Positions 45,953 to 54,451 of a stretch of 61,205 nt of DNA are shown here, one piece after another. A program made the position numbers and the translations under genes. This stretch comes from an uncultured Alteromonadales bacterium. GTDB taxonomy: Bacteria > Pseudomonadota > Gammaproteobacteria > Pseudomonadales > Cellvibrionaceae. Each line of letters begins with the position of its first letter. The first letter of the stretch is position 1. The stretch spans positions 1 through 61,205 of the forward strand of contig CALMJT010000148.1 in NCBI GenBank assembly GCA_937864365.1, written 5' to 3'. The notes beneath the pieces were generated by a model that saw only the letters and a program-made list of their open reading frames with translations, was not told the DNA's origin and ran no database searches.

Positions 45953-46492
45953 GTGGATCAATATCGAGGAACAACCATTCTCTCTGTGCGTCGTGGCAAC
46001 ACCGTAGTTATTGGTGGCGACGGGCAGGTTTCACTGGGCAATACCATCATGAAGGGTAATGCCCGTAAAGTTCGCCGCCTCTACAACAACAAAGTTTTGG
46101 CGGGATTCGCCGGTGGCACAGCCGATGCGTTCACTCTATTTGAACGCTTTGAAGCAAAGCTTGAAAGCTATAACGGTCAGCTGGTTCGTGCCGCTGTAGA
46201 ATTGGCCAAAGACTGGCGAACCGACCGAGCGCTGCGCCGTCTTGAAGCATTACTGGCCGTGGCAGACAAAGAAGCCTCGTTGATCATTACCGGTAACGGT
46301 GATGTTATTCAGCCTGAGCAAGATTTAATTGCCATAGGCTCCGGTGGCCCGTTTGCACAATCTGCTGCTCGTGCCCTTTTAGATAATACCGATATGAGCG
46401 CACAAGATATCGTGAAACAGGGTCTAACCATTGCTGGCGATATTTGTGTATACACCAACCAAAATCACGTCATAGAAACGCTGGAATTTTAA
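45953..46492 (+). CDS. hslV: ATP-dependent protease subunit HslV
   Basis: Proteasome-like N-terminal Thr peptidase. 179 residues starting at [18 protein letters not shown]. The catalytic Thr is Thr7 and is preceded by a six-residue extension that must be removed; E. coli HslV has only Met before Thr. [14 protein letters not shown] and the GSGG loop are intact. AAGGATTCT precedes the GTG. Operon with hslU. Confidence 0.96.
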   Translation: MDQYRGTTILSVRRGNTVVIGGDGQVSLGNTIMKGNARKVRRLYNNKVLAGFAGGTADAFTLFERFEAKLESYNGQLVRAAVELAKDWRTDRALRRLEALLAVADKEASLIITGNGDVIQPEQDLIAIGSGGPFAQSAARALLDNTDMSAQDIVKQGLTIAGDICVYTNQNHVIETLEF

Positions 46493-46522
46493 ATCCAGAC
46501 ACAGAGCAAGAAGAGAATTCCT

Positions 46523-47839
46523 ATGTCCAGCATGACACCGAGCGAAATTGTCCACGAGCTCGACAAACACATTGTCGGCCAAAAAGACGCAAAACGCGCT
46601 GTAGCCATTGCCCTGCGTAATCGTTGGCGCAGAATGCAACTTGTTGAAGAGTTGCGCAACGAAGTAACCCCAAAAAATATCTTAATGATTGGCCCGACCG
46701 GTGTGGGTAAAACCGAAATTGCCCGCCGCTTGGCAAAGCTTGCAAACGCGCCTTTCATTAAAGTAGAAGCGACCAAATTTACCGAAGTTGGCTACGTTGG
46801 CCGCGATGTCGATTCTATCATTCGCGACCTGGTCGATATGTCGATCAAAATGTATCGCGAACAAGAAAAAGAAAAGGTCAAACACCGCGCCCAAGACGCC
46901 GCCGAAGAGCGAATTCTTGATGCATTACTACCGCCTGCACGCGGCTCAGAAGAAGGACAGAAAGAATCTTCTACGCGCCAAATCTTCCGCAAAAAATTGC
47001 GTGAAGGCGAGTTAGATGACAAAGAAATTGAAATCGATGTGGCCGCGGCAAAAGTTGGCGTTGAGATTATGGCACCTCCCGGCATGGAAGAGATGACCAG
47101 CCAGCTGCAAAACATGTTCTCGAACATTGGCCAAAACAAAACCAAAAAAGCCAAGCTCACCATCAAGCAAGCCCTAAAACAACTTGCCGATGAAGAAGCG
47201 AGCAAGATGATCAACGAAGAAGAAACCAAAGCTAAAGCTATTGAGGCTGCGGAGCAAAACGGTATTGTCTTCATTGATGAGATCGACAAGGTCGCTAAAC
47301 GCGAAGGCTCAAGCGGTGCCGATGTTTCCCGCGAAGGTGTACAACGCGATCTTCTACCACTGATCGAAGGCTCCACCGTGAGCACCAAACACGGCATGAT
47401 CAAAACCGATCATATTTTGTTTATTGCTTCAGGCGCGTTCCACCTGTCTAAGCCGTCTGATCTGATTCCCGAGCTGCAAGGTCGTCTACCCATTCGTGTT
47501 GAGCTCAATGCACTCACACCAAATGATTTCGAACGTATTTTGACAGAACCAAATGCGTCACTGACGGATCAACAAATCGCATTGATGAAAACCGAAGGTG
47601 TCGATTTGTCGTTTACCGAAGATGGCATTCGCCGCATCGCCGAAACTGCGTTTCAGGTTAACGAAAGCACCGAGAACATTGGCGCGCGACGTCTACATAC
47701 CGTTATGGAACGCTTGCTGGAAGAGGTGTCGTTCAACTCGGGACAGTCAGAAAAAGAAATCGTTATTGATGCCGCGTTTGTGGATTCACAGCTTAACGAA
47801 TTGTCCCACGACGAAGATCTCAGCCGCTTTATTCTTTAA
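46523..47839 (+). CDS. hslU: HslU ATPase, unfoldase of the HslVU protease
   Basis: 438 residues. AAA+ module with Walker [21 protein letters not shown] pore loop (GYVG), I-domain insertion (about 110-240, rich in charged residues), Walker [10 protein letters not shown] and the C-terminal end DLSRFIL that docks into HslV. 30 bases downstream of hslV. Confidence 0.98.
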   Translation: MSSMTPSEIVHELDKHIVGQKDAKRAVAIALRNRWRRMQLVEELRNEVTPKNILMIGPTGVGKTEIARRLAKLANAPFIKVEATKFTEVGYVGRDVDSIIRDLVDMSIKMYREQEKEKVKHRAQDAAEERILDALLPPARGSEEGQKESSTRQIFRKKLREGELDDKEIEIDVAAAKVGVEIMAPPGMEEMTSQLQNMFSNIGQNKTKKAKLTIKQALKQLADEEASKMINEEETKAKAIEAAEQNGIVFIDEIDKVAKREGSSGADVSREGVQRDLLPLIEGSTVSTKHGMIKTDHILFIASGAFHLSKPSDLIPELQGRLPIRVELNALTPNDFERILTEPNASLTDQQIALMKTEGVDLSFTEDGIRRIAETAFQVNESTENIGARRLHTVMERLLEEVSFNSGQSEKEIVIDAAFVDSQLNELSHDEDLSRFIL

Positions 47840-48224
47840 GCAGCAATGCCAAACAGCGGGCTCTGGCTAATTCAGAGTCCCAAGCCCCAAAGCCCCAAGC
47901 GACACACACTACTTCGGTATTCCCTGTGTCGCTGGTTTTACATCGTTGTGTTCAAAGCGGATCAGTTACCGGTCGCGCAAAAACATTAAAGAACTCATGA
48001 TTACCGCGATATCGCTCATTGTTCGCGGTATGTTCCGCGAACAATACCCATCCCACCTCTGTATAAATACGCTCGTTAGCGTAATTCCATTAGAAATCGA
48101 CTTTTAAATAGCGTTAAAATTAAAAACTTGATTGCCGTGCCACATTTTTCAGGGCTTAACGCTGAATTGTTAGAATTCACCACGACCGACCCAATCAAAC
48201 ATCAGCTCCACTGTGAGGCTAGCC
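47840..48224. other. 385-bp intergenic region with an 11-bp hairpin
   Basis: Between hslU and the DUF971 gene. It holds a perfect inverted repeat ATTGTTCGCGG / CCGCGAACAAT (48018-48028 and 48035-48045, loop TATGTT), without a T-run, and a short duplication AGCCCCAA (47883-47898). No gene is visible in either strand. Confidence 0.7.
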
Positions 48225-48599
48225 ATGGATGCTCCCGAAAAAATCAAACTGCATAAACAATCCCAAACTTTAGAGCTTGCATACAACGGCATCAATTATC
48301 AATTATCGGCGGAGTTTCTCCGAGTGCACTCACCGTCTGCCGAGGTTCGTGGCCACGGTCAAGGACAAGAAACCTTGCAACACGGCAAAATCAATGTGGC
48401 CATGACGAATATAGAAGCCTGTGGAAATTACGCGCTAAAAATAATCTTTAACGACGGTCATGATTCAGGCCTATACTCGTGGGATTATCTTAAAACCCTG
48501 TGCGAAAATCAGTTTAAGCTTTGGCGTGATTATTTGGATAAACTCGACGCCGCCGGTCTGACTCGCGATCCCAATGTGCAAGTACTTAAACTCAGCTAA
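48225..48599 (+). CDS. DUF971 domain protein
   Basis: 124 residues from the ATG at 48225 with GAGG 6 bases upstream (an in-frame GTG 12 bases earlier overlaps that site). DUF971 corresponds to the N-terminal domain of gamma-butyrobetaine hydroxylase: LELAYNGINYQLSAEFLRVHSPSAEV ... IFNDGHDSGLYSWDYL. Single-domain members also follow hslU in Pseudomonas. Function unknown; a link to iron-sulfur proteins has been proposed for similar domains. Confidence 0.9.
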   Translation: MDAPEKIKLHKQSQTLELAYNGINYQLSAEFLRVHSPSAEVRGHGQGQETLQHGKINVAMTNIEACGNYALKIIFNDGHDSGLYSWDYLKTLCENQFKLWRDYLDKLDAAGLTRDPNVQVLKLS

Positions 48600-48622
48600 A
48601 TAACAATAATACGTCAACTCTC

Positions 48623-49036
48623 ATGTCAGAAGCTCGTCAAAGTAAGCAAACCGATACCAAAGCAAAAATTTACGGCCAAAAAAAACCGGCACCACCCATA
48701 CGCAGACTACTCAAAGCCGCCTATTACTCTCTCAAAGGACTGAAATCGACCTTTTGGTACGAGCAAGCCTTTCGCTTTGAAGTCTATGCGCTTATTGCAG
48801 CTATTCCGCTCTCAACACTGGTTGCCAAAACAGCTCTTGAATACCTGATACTTATTGGCAGCATTATCTTTGTCATGATTATCGAGCTGCTTAATACCGG
48901 TATTGAAATGATCGTAGATCGAGTTGGTGTAGAGCATCATGAACTGTCCGGTCGCGCTAAGGATGCAGGTTCAGCAGCGGTGTTTGTCGCTATGATTCTT
49001 GCAGCAGCTTGCTGGTTAGTGATAGGCCTGTTCTAA
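48623..49036 (+). CDS. dgkA: Diacylglycerol kinase, prokaryotic type
   Basis: 137-residue integral membrane kinase with three transmembrane segments; recycles diacylglycerol to phosphatidic acid. The signature ELLNTGIEMIVDRVG and later AKDAGSAAVFVA are conserved. A long basic N-terminal tail (about 25 residues) precedes the surface helix. 23 bases after the DUF971 gene. Confidence 0.95.
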   Translation: MSEARQSKQTDTKAKIYGQKKPAPPIRRLLKAAYYSLKGLKSTFWYEQAFRFEVYALIAAIPLSTLVAKTALEYLILIGSIIFVMIIELLNTGIEMIVDRVGVEHHELSGRAKDAGSAAVFVAMILAAACWLVIGLF

Positions 49037-49414
49037 CGGCGCCCAGCTACAAACCAATCACGCCTTTTACGCCTCACCCGATATCCTCATCGAGCAGACC
49101 TTACGCCTGTCATTGATGATGGATTATTCTATTCTCGCTAGCGGTAATGTTTCGTAAAAACTCAGGAAATTTCCTCGGTAAATTCGCCAAACAATCGTCC
49201 TAATGAATAGCAACCCGAACACTAAATGTATAACAACATCTGATTAACTTATCCACGATGCAATCAGAGGTACCTACACATATTATCCGTTCAAGCTTAA
49301 ATATCAGCATTTATGAGCAAACGGTCAACTCGGGTAAACTAGCTCCTAGGCTTTAGGTGTGGTTTTAAATAACTCGCCAATACATTATTCATTACAGCAG
49401 GTCAGGTCGTAGAA
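49037..49414. other. 378-bp intergenic region after dgkA
   Basis: No gene is visible. It includes hairpin repeat copy 2 (49239-49268) and presumably the promoter of the nucleoside hydrolase gene. It marks the end of the conserved core order; the genes to the right are accessory. Confidence 0.65.
49239..49268 (+). repeat. Intergenic hairpin repeat, copy 2
   Basis: TCTGATT (49239-49245) paired with AATCAGA (49262-49268). Outside the stem it shares AACT, TCC and GAT with copy 4 at 54407-54440 read on the minus strand, so it belongs to the same family. About 200 bases after dgkA. Confidence 0.7.
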
Positions 49415-50533
49415 ATGATCAAATCGAAGTTTATTAAACAATGCGCAATTTTATCTGTTGCCGCCACAACATGTTTCACAGGTAACGCTTTCAGTGCGAA
49501 CGCAGCCGAAAAAACCCCGGTGATTTTCGACACCGACATGGCCATTGATGACTGGTCAGCCTTATTATTATTAGCTAAAACCGATTCAATCGATCTTTTA
49601 GCAGTAACGGCCAATGGAGTTGGCGAAACACGCTGCGCGCCCGCCATGCGAAATATTCCGGCATTATTAGCGTTAGCGACCGAAGACGAAGTTGTTATCG
49701 GTTGTGGAGATGCATACCCACTGGATGGTTACTTCACATTTCCAGAACCGTGGCGTCAACAGGCCGATACGCTTTCTGGCGTTGAAATTGCCGACGGTAC
49801 CTTACCTATTACCGCAAAACACCCGGTGCACATAATTCACGAAGCCATCGAAAGTACTCAGCAAAAAATAACGCTACTTGCCACCGGCAGCCTGACCAAT
49901 ATTGCCCAGTGGATTGAGCATCATCCAGAAGACGTGAGTAAAGTCGAAAAATTAGTGATTATGGGCGGATCATTCGATACCCATGGAAATATTATTGTTC
50001 CAGGCTTTACCGACGGACATCCAAATAAAAGCGCAGAGTGGAATATTTATGTTGACGCCATTGCTGCCGAAAAAGTATTTTCTTCGCAATTAAATATAGA
50101 AGTGGTTGGATTGGATGTTACCAACGAAGTTAAAGTAACCACCGAATTTGCTAAAGATTTTAAAAAGAAAGCAAAAACCGAAGCGGCTATCTTTTGGGAT
50201 AAAGTACTCGACGACAACGACTGGTTTATTAATTCTGGCGAATATTATTTTTGGGATGTACTCGCAGCATTAGTTGTCATTGACCCTAGTTTTTGCTCTG
50301 GCGAATACAGCTCGGTAACGGTTTCTTACGATTTAATTGAACAACCGAGCCAATGGGATAATCAAAATATTCCCGATGTAACCTACACCGGCGCAAAACG
50401 AAAATCCTACGACCCTGCAACCTTTGGGGTATTAAGACGAGGCGGTGATAACAAACCTGCCAAAATTTGCAAAAAAACGAAATCCAAAGAGGCTTTTAGT
50501 TTATTTACAGAAACGATGAATAAATCTTTATAA
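49415..50533 (+). CDS. Secreted nucleoside hydrolase-like protein
   Basis: 372 residues with a signal peptide (cleavage near AFSANA-AEK). The calcium-binding motif DTDMAIDDWSAL corresponds to DTDPGxDDxxAL of inosine-uridine nucleoside hydrolases; the Gly is replaced by Ala-Ile. Later motifs LLATGSLTNIAQ and VIMGGSFDTHGN are typical, and the usual late Asp is present in YFWDVLAAL. It probably releases bases from nucleosides outside the cytoplasm, although the substrate cannot be told. Confidence 0.88.
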   Translation: MIKSKFIKQCAILSVAATTCFTGNAFSANAAEKTPVIFDTDMAIDDWSALLLLAKTDSIDLLAVTANGVGETRCAPAMRNIPALLALATEDEVVIGCGDAYPLDGYFTFPEPWRQQADTLSGVEIADGTLPITAKHPVHIIHEAIESTQQKITLLATGSLTNIAQWIEHHPEDVSKVEKLVIMGGSFDTHGNIIVPGFTDGHPNKSAEWNIYVDAIAAEKVFSSQLNIEVVGLDVTNEVKVTTEFAKDFKKKAKTEAAIFWDKVLDDNDWFINSGEYYFWDVLAALVVIDPSFCSGEYSSVTVSYDLIEQPSQWDNQNIPDVTYTGAKRKSYDPATFGVLRRGGDNKPAKICKKTKSKEAFSLFTETMNKSL

Positions 50534-50559
50534 CACTTCTTAGCACTCCTTCCTTTTAT

Positions 50560-50608
50560 TTACTCTATTGAATGATTAACTCATTTGATAGAGTAACCAT
50601 CATTCAAT
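50560..50608 (+). repeat. Two overlapping, mutually exclusive inverted repeats
   Basis: TTACTCTAT / ATAGAGTAA (50560-50568 and 50588-50596) and ATTGAATGAT / ATCATTCAAT (50567-50576 and 50599-50608) cannot form together. They lie 26 bases past the nucleoside hydrolase stop, before the small secreted protein. They may be a terminator or an attenuator; no long T-run follows. Confidence 0.6.
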
Positions 50609-50705
50609 ATCACGTACAAAAAATTATATACAATTGCCAAGGCAGGCTTTGTATTAATAAATTAGCGCTATGCTAAACAAAAAAACAATAATCAACGGAG
50701 TCAGG

Positions 50706-51092
50706 ATGATGAACTCACCTTTGCGAAAGCTTTCAATTTTAACCGCGTTAACCGTCAGTCTATTCTCAGCGAGCAATCTCGCTTCTGCTGGCAAAGCCGA
50801 TGTTGTTAAGGTGACATACCATAAATTAAGTTCGGGAAATTATAATTTCCACGTTTCTATACAACACGATGACTCAGGCTGGGACCATTACGCCAACCGC
50901 TGGGAAATACTTGATTTACAAGGAAATATTCTAGCAGTTCGAGATTTACGGCACCCACAATTAGACAAAGAAACCTACCAGAAAACCAAAAATAACATAG
51001 AAATTCCAGAAGGCATTCGCACCGTACAAGTCAGAGCTCACGACATAATGCACGGCTACGGCGGTAATGTAATGACAGTAGAACTTGAATAA
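50706..51092 (+). CDS. Small secreted protein of unknown function
   Basis: 128 residues from the ATG at 50706, preceded by GGAG 5 bases upstream. Signal peptide with core ILTALTVSLFSASNLASA. The mature protein has the pattern GWDHYANRWEI...HPQLDKE...VRAHDIMHGYGG, which I recognise as a conserved family of small periplasmic proteins without known function. His-rich and aromatic residues could bind metal (inference). It lies 172 bases after the nucleoside hydrolase. Confidence 0.75.
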   Translation: MMNSPLRKLSILTALTVSLFSASNLASAGKADVVKVTYHKLSSGNYNFHVSIQHDDSGWDHYANRWEILDLQGNILAVRDLRHPQLDKETYQKTKNNIEIPEGIRTVQVRAHDIMHGYGGNVMTVELE

Positions 51093-51172
51093 CCAGACAG
51101 ATTTTATTTATTCAAAATAATTAAAATAACAATGTTAATTTATTAATAACATGTGTTTTTTTATTTATATAA

Positions 51173-51202
51173 GCAGCGCTCAATGTAGATATTGAGCACT
51201 GC
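51173..51202 (-). terminator. Hairpin after the exporter gene
   Basis: GCAGCGCTCAAT (51173-51184) with ATTGAGCACTGC (51191-51202), 12 bp with one mismatch and a 6-base loop, 4 bases past the exporter stop on the minus strand and followed there by TTATATAAAT. It is the likely end of the biosynthetic operon or of lysE alone. Confidence 0.6.
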
Positions 51203-51206
51203 GGCA

Positions 51207-51797
51207 TCAGCTTAAAGAAGTTTGTATCACCGATAAAACCAGCAGAATTGCCATAATTCTGTTAAACCAGCGCACATGATACGAACTTTTTACAAATGCT
51301 CGAATTTTATCGCCCAACACCAACCAAGTACCCACACAAGGTAGAGCGACAGAAGTAAAAATAAATGCCACATGTAACGCCTCCTGTAACCTCTCATCTT
51401 GAACCTGGCTGAAAGACGCAATCGTACTGACCGCTACAATCCATGATTTTGGATTTACCCAATGTAAAAAAGCTCCATGCCAAAAACTGGGCGGCGTACC
51501 TACAGACGACTCCACATTGACCGACTGTGTGTTAAATATCTTCCAAGCCATGTAGACCAAATAAGCGCAGCCCACAATTTTTAAAATAATGTGCGCCAGC
51601 GGAAATATCGCAAAAATACTGTACAGACCAACGCCCACCGCAACCAGCATAAACGGAAAGCCTAAAACAACGCCCAGAAAAACGGGGACACTTTTTTTTA
51701 CACCAAAATTAAAACCTGAACTCATGACCAAAACATTACTTGGGCCAGGAGTTAAAGTTGCTGTCATTGCAAATAGTGCGAGTGCTATCCACTCCAT
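51207..51797 (-). CDS. LysE/RhtB family amino acid exporter
   Basis: 196-residue inner-membrane protein with about six hydrophobic segments. The N-terminal MEWIALALFAMTATLTPGPSNVLV carries the TPGPxN signature, followed by NFGVKKSVPVFLGVVLGF. Members export amino acids or their analogues. It is on the same strand 178 bases downstream of the ketosynthase-like gene, so it may export the cluster product (inference from position). It could equally be an independent gene. Confidence 0.9.
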   Translation of the reverse strand: MEWIALALFAMTATLTPGPSNVLVMSSGFNFGVKKSVPVFLGVVLGFPFMLVAVGVGLYSIFAIFPLAHIILKIVGCAYLVYMAWKIFNTQSVNVESSVGTPPSFWHGAFLHWVNPKSWIVAVSTIASFSQVQDERLQEALHVAFIFTSVALPCVGTWLVLGDKIRAFVKSSYHVRWFNRIMAILLVLSVIQTSLS

Positions 51798-51975
51798 GAT
51801 GAATTCCTTCCAAAAAATATTAATTTTTAAGTGTGCAAAATCGCCGCGTTAGCAATTATAAAATTCATTCCAGCAACCTAAGGCTATACATTTCTTATTT
51901 GAACAAATAACCTACGCCTCTCTAATACAACACTCTAGATGACCGAAATTACTCTACAACGCGACGAATAACGAT

Positions 51976-52833
51976 TTAATCAACTCGCGACAATCTTAAT
52001 TCATCGCAATGGAAAGGCGGTGATTCGACATGGAGAACACTGCGTTTACTGTCAGACGTGGTTAAATTAAAAAACGGATCAAAAGAATACCGATGAACCG
52101 ATAAATGAGTATCTAAATTCCAAGCCAACTGTGATGGCCTTGCCTGGTATTTTTTTGCCAATAAAAAATAAAAAGTATTGAGCGTAAAAAAATCTACCCC
52201 ATCTTTTTGATAAAAGCTCAAAGCAGGAGCATTGCTAAAAAAACTACAGGAAGTTGCAAAAGCAGCCGCCGGATACTGCGCCAATGTTGTATCATAACCT
52301 TCGCAAATATAATCCAGCGCTTCGTTAGAAATACATACAAAAGCTACGTTATCACTGAAAAATGCATAATCACTGTAGCGATTACTCTGCTCTAAAAACA
52401 GATCAATGTTAATAACTAAAATATTGTCCAGAAAACCAGATTGAACATCTTTAATAGACTGCAAACAGCCATACACCATACTGTTGCAACCTTTGCCGCC
52501 TAAAAAATAAAGCTCTGCCGACTCAGACAGTGTTATGGACGCCGTTAATACCGTCCAAAAATCTATGGTTTCTTGCGGAGACAAGAACATTGTCGAACTC
52601 GTTACTACAACTCTATTAATGATGGGAAGCGATGCCGTTGACAGATTATCAACTAACCAATCCAATGCATCGGTTAGACCATTGGTCAATCCTAGAAAAC
52701 TAAGTGCCTCGTTATTTTTTAAAATACCACTTTTATAAACAATCGAACTGGGCGCAAAAGACTGAACATAGTCTGCGAACTTACGATTATCGGGCATAAA
52801 AATCGGCGTGGATAAATAGGCAGATCTAATCAC
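51976..52833 (-). CDS. Degenerate ketoacyl-ACP synthase III-like protein
   Basis: About 285 residues, shorter than FabH (about 320). Thiolase-fold features: GGKGCNSMVYGCLQSIKDVQSG resembles the FabH active-site segment with Cys (Cys116 here), and NILVINIDLFLEQSN...SDYAFFSDNVAFVCIS resembles its dimer and FGDGA region with the GDGA replaced by SDNVA. A His is seen in THLSVHRYSFDP, but the Asn of the C-terminal triad is not obvious. It may be an acyltransferase or an inactive partner and not a condensing enzyme. Start: GTG at 52833 with AAAGG 11 bases upstream; a TTG at 52842 is possible. Confidence 0.6.
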   Translation of the reverse strand: MIRSAYLSTPIFMPDNRKFADYVQSFAPSSIVYKSGILKNNEALSFLGLTNGLTDALDWLVDNLSTASLPIINRVVVTSSTMFLSPQETIDFWTVLTASITLSESAELYFLGGKGCNSMVYGCLQSIKDVQSGFLDNILVINIDLFLEQSNRYSDYAFFSDNVAFVCISNEALDYICEGYDTTLAQYPAAAFATSCSFFSNAPALSFYQKDGVDFFTLNTFYFLLAKKYQARPSQLAWNLDTHLSVHRYSFDPFFNLTTSDSKRSVLHVESPPFHCDELRLSRVD

Positions 52834-52854
52834 GTCAAACAAAACCTTTACAAT

Positions 52855-53220
52855 TTATTTTTGATTCCAAACCTGATATCGAATGCAAGGTTTTCCCTCA
52901 TAGCTCACAACAACCCAAGAACCACGCAATACGATGCGTTCGATAAATTCACCAGACTTTGTTAGCGTATCTACCTGAACCAAACCCGTGACGTAAGAAA
53001 AATCATCCCCAGACAAACCTTCTATTTCAAGAAGCTCGACATAAATATGGTAATCCTTCATCCCGTAACAAAAGGCAACCATATCCACACCGGTTTTATC
53101 GGGAAGACTGGGCGGACACCACAATATATCGGGATGGTACAAATGTCGGTATATTGTGGGATCGTTGCTGTTACTGATTGTTGGATAATTGTCTCGAATA
53201 AATGCCACACCATCGATCAT
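52855..53220 (-). CDS. SnoaL-like NTF2-fold protein
   Basis: 121 residues. The pattern (helix IRDNYPTISNSNDPTIYRHLYHPDILW, then strands ending in WVVVSYEGKPCIRYQVWNQK) fits a SnoaL/DUF4440 alpha+beta cone. Such proteins serve as cyclases, isomerases or binding proteins; no catalytic residues are evident. It ends 21 bases before the ketosynthase-like start. The 215-base gap upstream contains repeat copy A. Confidence 0.6.
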   Translation of the reverse strand: MIDGVAFIRDNYPTISNSNDPTIYRHLYHPDILWCPPSLPDKTGVDMVAFCYGMKDYHIYVELLEIEGLSGDDFSYVTGLVQVDTLTKSGEFIERIVLRGSWVVVSYEGKPCIRYQVWNQK

Positions 53221-53278
53221 GTCAACTCAACCTATAAAAACATCAAAGGAACAAAAACTTACATGAATTTCCTCTATA

Positions 53279-53430
53279 GGAAACTCTAATTAACCTAACG
53301 TTTCCAGCGACACAAGAATGTATCGTCAATTTCAAGAACGATAAGTATTTAAAATTGTGAACAATTTGGAGGTCGCATTTTTACTTTTAGCTCTCTGATC
53401 AAATCAGGATTGGGTTAATCAGAGAATCCT
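53279..53430 (-). repeat. About 150-bp intergenic repeat, copy A (with hairpin copy 3)
   Basis: Aligns over its whole length with 54295-54445. Shared blocks include GAAACT-TA/GATTAACC, GTTTC-AGC, CAAG-ACG, ATTAAAAT-like and TTAATCAGAG. It ends with the hairpin CTCTGATCAA (53393-53402) / TTAATCAGAG (53415-53424), 11 bases past the hydrolase stop in the direction of transcription. Confidence 0.8.
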
Positions 53431-53435
53431 AAAGC

Positions 53436-54197
53436 TTACTTCAACCATCTAGAAATAATTGCTGCAACACTCTCGGGCGTTTCGTACATAAACATGTGGC
53501 TGCCAGAAATCGGATAATTTTTTACCTTTGTGCTATGCGCACAATAATTCTCAGCCCATTCTGGTTTAACAATTTTATCGCCCAGCGCATAAATATTTAA
53601 GATTTCGGTATCAATATTTAAAACATGATCAGTAAACCAATCGTTCACACTCTTTAATAAAATATGCTGTTTACTGCAATCTTCAAACTCAGGCATAAAA
53701 GCAAAGAAATCGCGCTTTAGAACCGACAAATTATCACCGACCATAAACTCAGGAGAGAACGCACTAAAGGTTGTAAATTTGAAAAACGTATCTGCATCCA
53801 GAGAAAATAAATCATTCAAAACGTGCTCAGAATTATTACGATACGAGCCCTTAAACTCTTCCAGATGACAACTGCCCAATAAAATAAGTGACTTTATAGT
53901 GCTTTGCGCACGCAAGCTTGTATATATTTGTGCAATAAAGCCACCCATGGAATGACCAGCCAGATGGAATTCTTTGAGACCAAACTGTTTAATTACCGCG
54001 TCAATAGAAGCCAATGTGGCCGATATATCGCTCTCGACTACATCGCCGTACCCGGTTCCTAAATTACTGATTAAAATAACATTAATATCCGGCATATGTT
54101 TGGCCATTGGCATCATCACCCAATTACCAAACATATACCCAGACAAAATAATTAAAGTATCACCTTCTGGATTACCAAACTGGGTAACTTCTAACAC
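53436..54197 (-). CDS. Alpha/beta hydrolase, probable thioesterase or aminoacyl shuttle
   Basis: 253 residues of a compact alpha/beta hydrolase. Nucleophile elbow GHSMGG (Ser83), Asp in YALGDKIVKPEW, His in SGSHMFMYETPE. In coronamate and syringomycin pathways related hydrolases either release the chlorinated amino acid (CmaT) or move it between carriers (CmaE, SyrC, which use Cys). Serine here favours hydrolytic release. Start is GTG with AAGG 7 bases upstream. It is flanked on both sides by copies of the 150-bp repeat. Confidence 0.85.
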   Translation of the reverse strand: MLEVTQFGNPEGDTLIILSGYMFGNWVMMPMAKHMPDINVILISNLGTGYGDVVESDISATLASIDAVIKQFGLKEFHLAGHSMGGFIAQIYTSLRAQSTIKSLILLGSCHLEEFKGSYRNNSEHVLNDLFSLDADTFFKFTTFSAFSPEFMVGDNLSVLKRDFFAFMPEFEDCSKQHILLKSVNDWFTDHVLNIDTEILNIYALGDKIVKPEWAENYCAHSTKVKNYPISGSHMFMYETPESVAAIISRWLK

Positions 54198-54294
54198 AGA
54201 GCACCTTCATCACAATTTTATTTTAGAGACGACAGAAAACCCAAGACTCTTGGATTTTCTGTGTTAACAAACGAATTGAAGCCAATTTTTACAA

Positions 54295-54445
54295 GAAACT
54301 TTGATTAACCAAGAGTTTCTAGCAATACACAGATGTGTCATCCAATTCAAGCACGGTCAGTGATTAAAATGGGCAAGAAATTGGAAATCGCATGTTTAGA
54401 TTCTGCCCTCTGATTAAATCCCGGAGGAGTTAATCAGAGGTTTTT
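54295..54445 (-). repeat. About 150-bp intergenic repeat, copy B (with hairpin copy 4)
   Basis: Second copy of the element at 53279-53430, same orientation, about 1 kb apart. Its hairpin is the best of the family: CCTCTGATTAA (54407-54417) / TTAATCAGAGG (54430-54440), a perfect 11-bp stem 11 bases past the halogenase stop. The other end has GAAACT...AGTTTC (54296-54319), another short inverted repeat. Confidence 0.82.
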
Positions 54446-54451
54446 ATAGAT

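Noticed and set aside
46792-47403. Open frame of 203 codons on the minus strand inside hslU
   Set aside because: It is a shadow of the hslU coding frame, with Ser-rich low-complexity translation and no protein-like motif.
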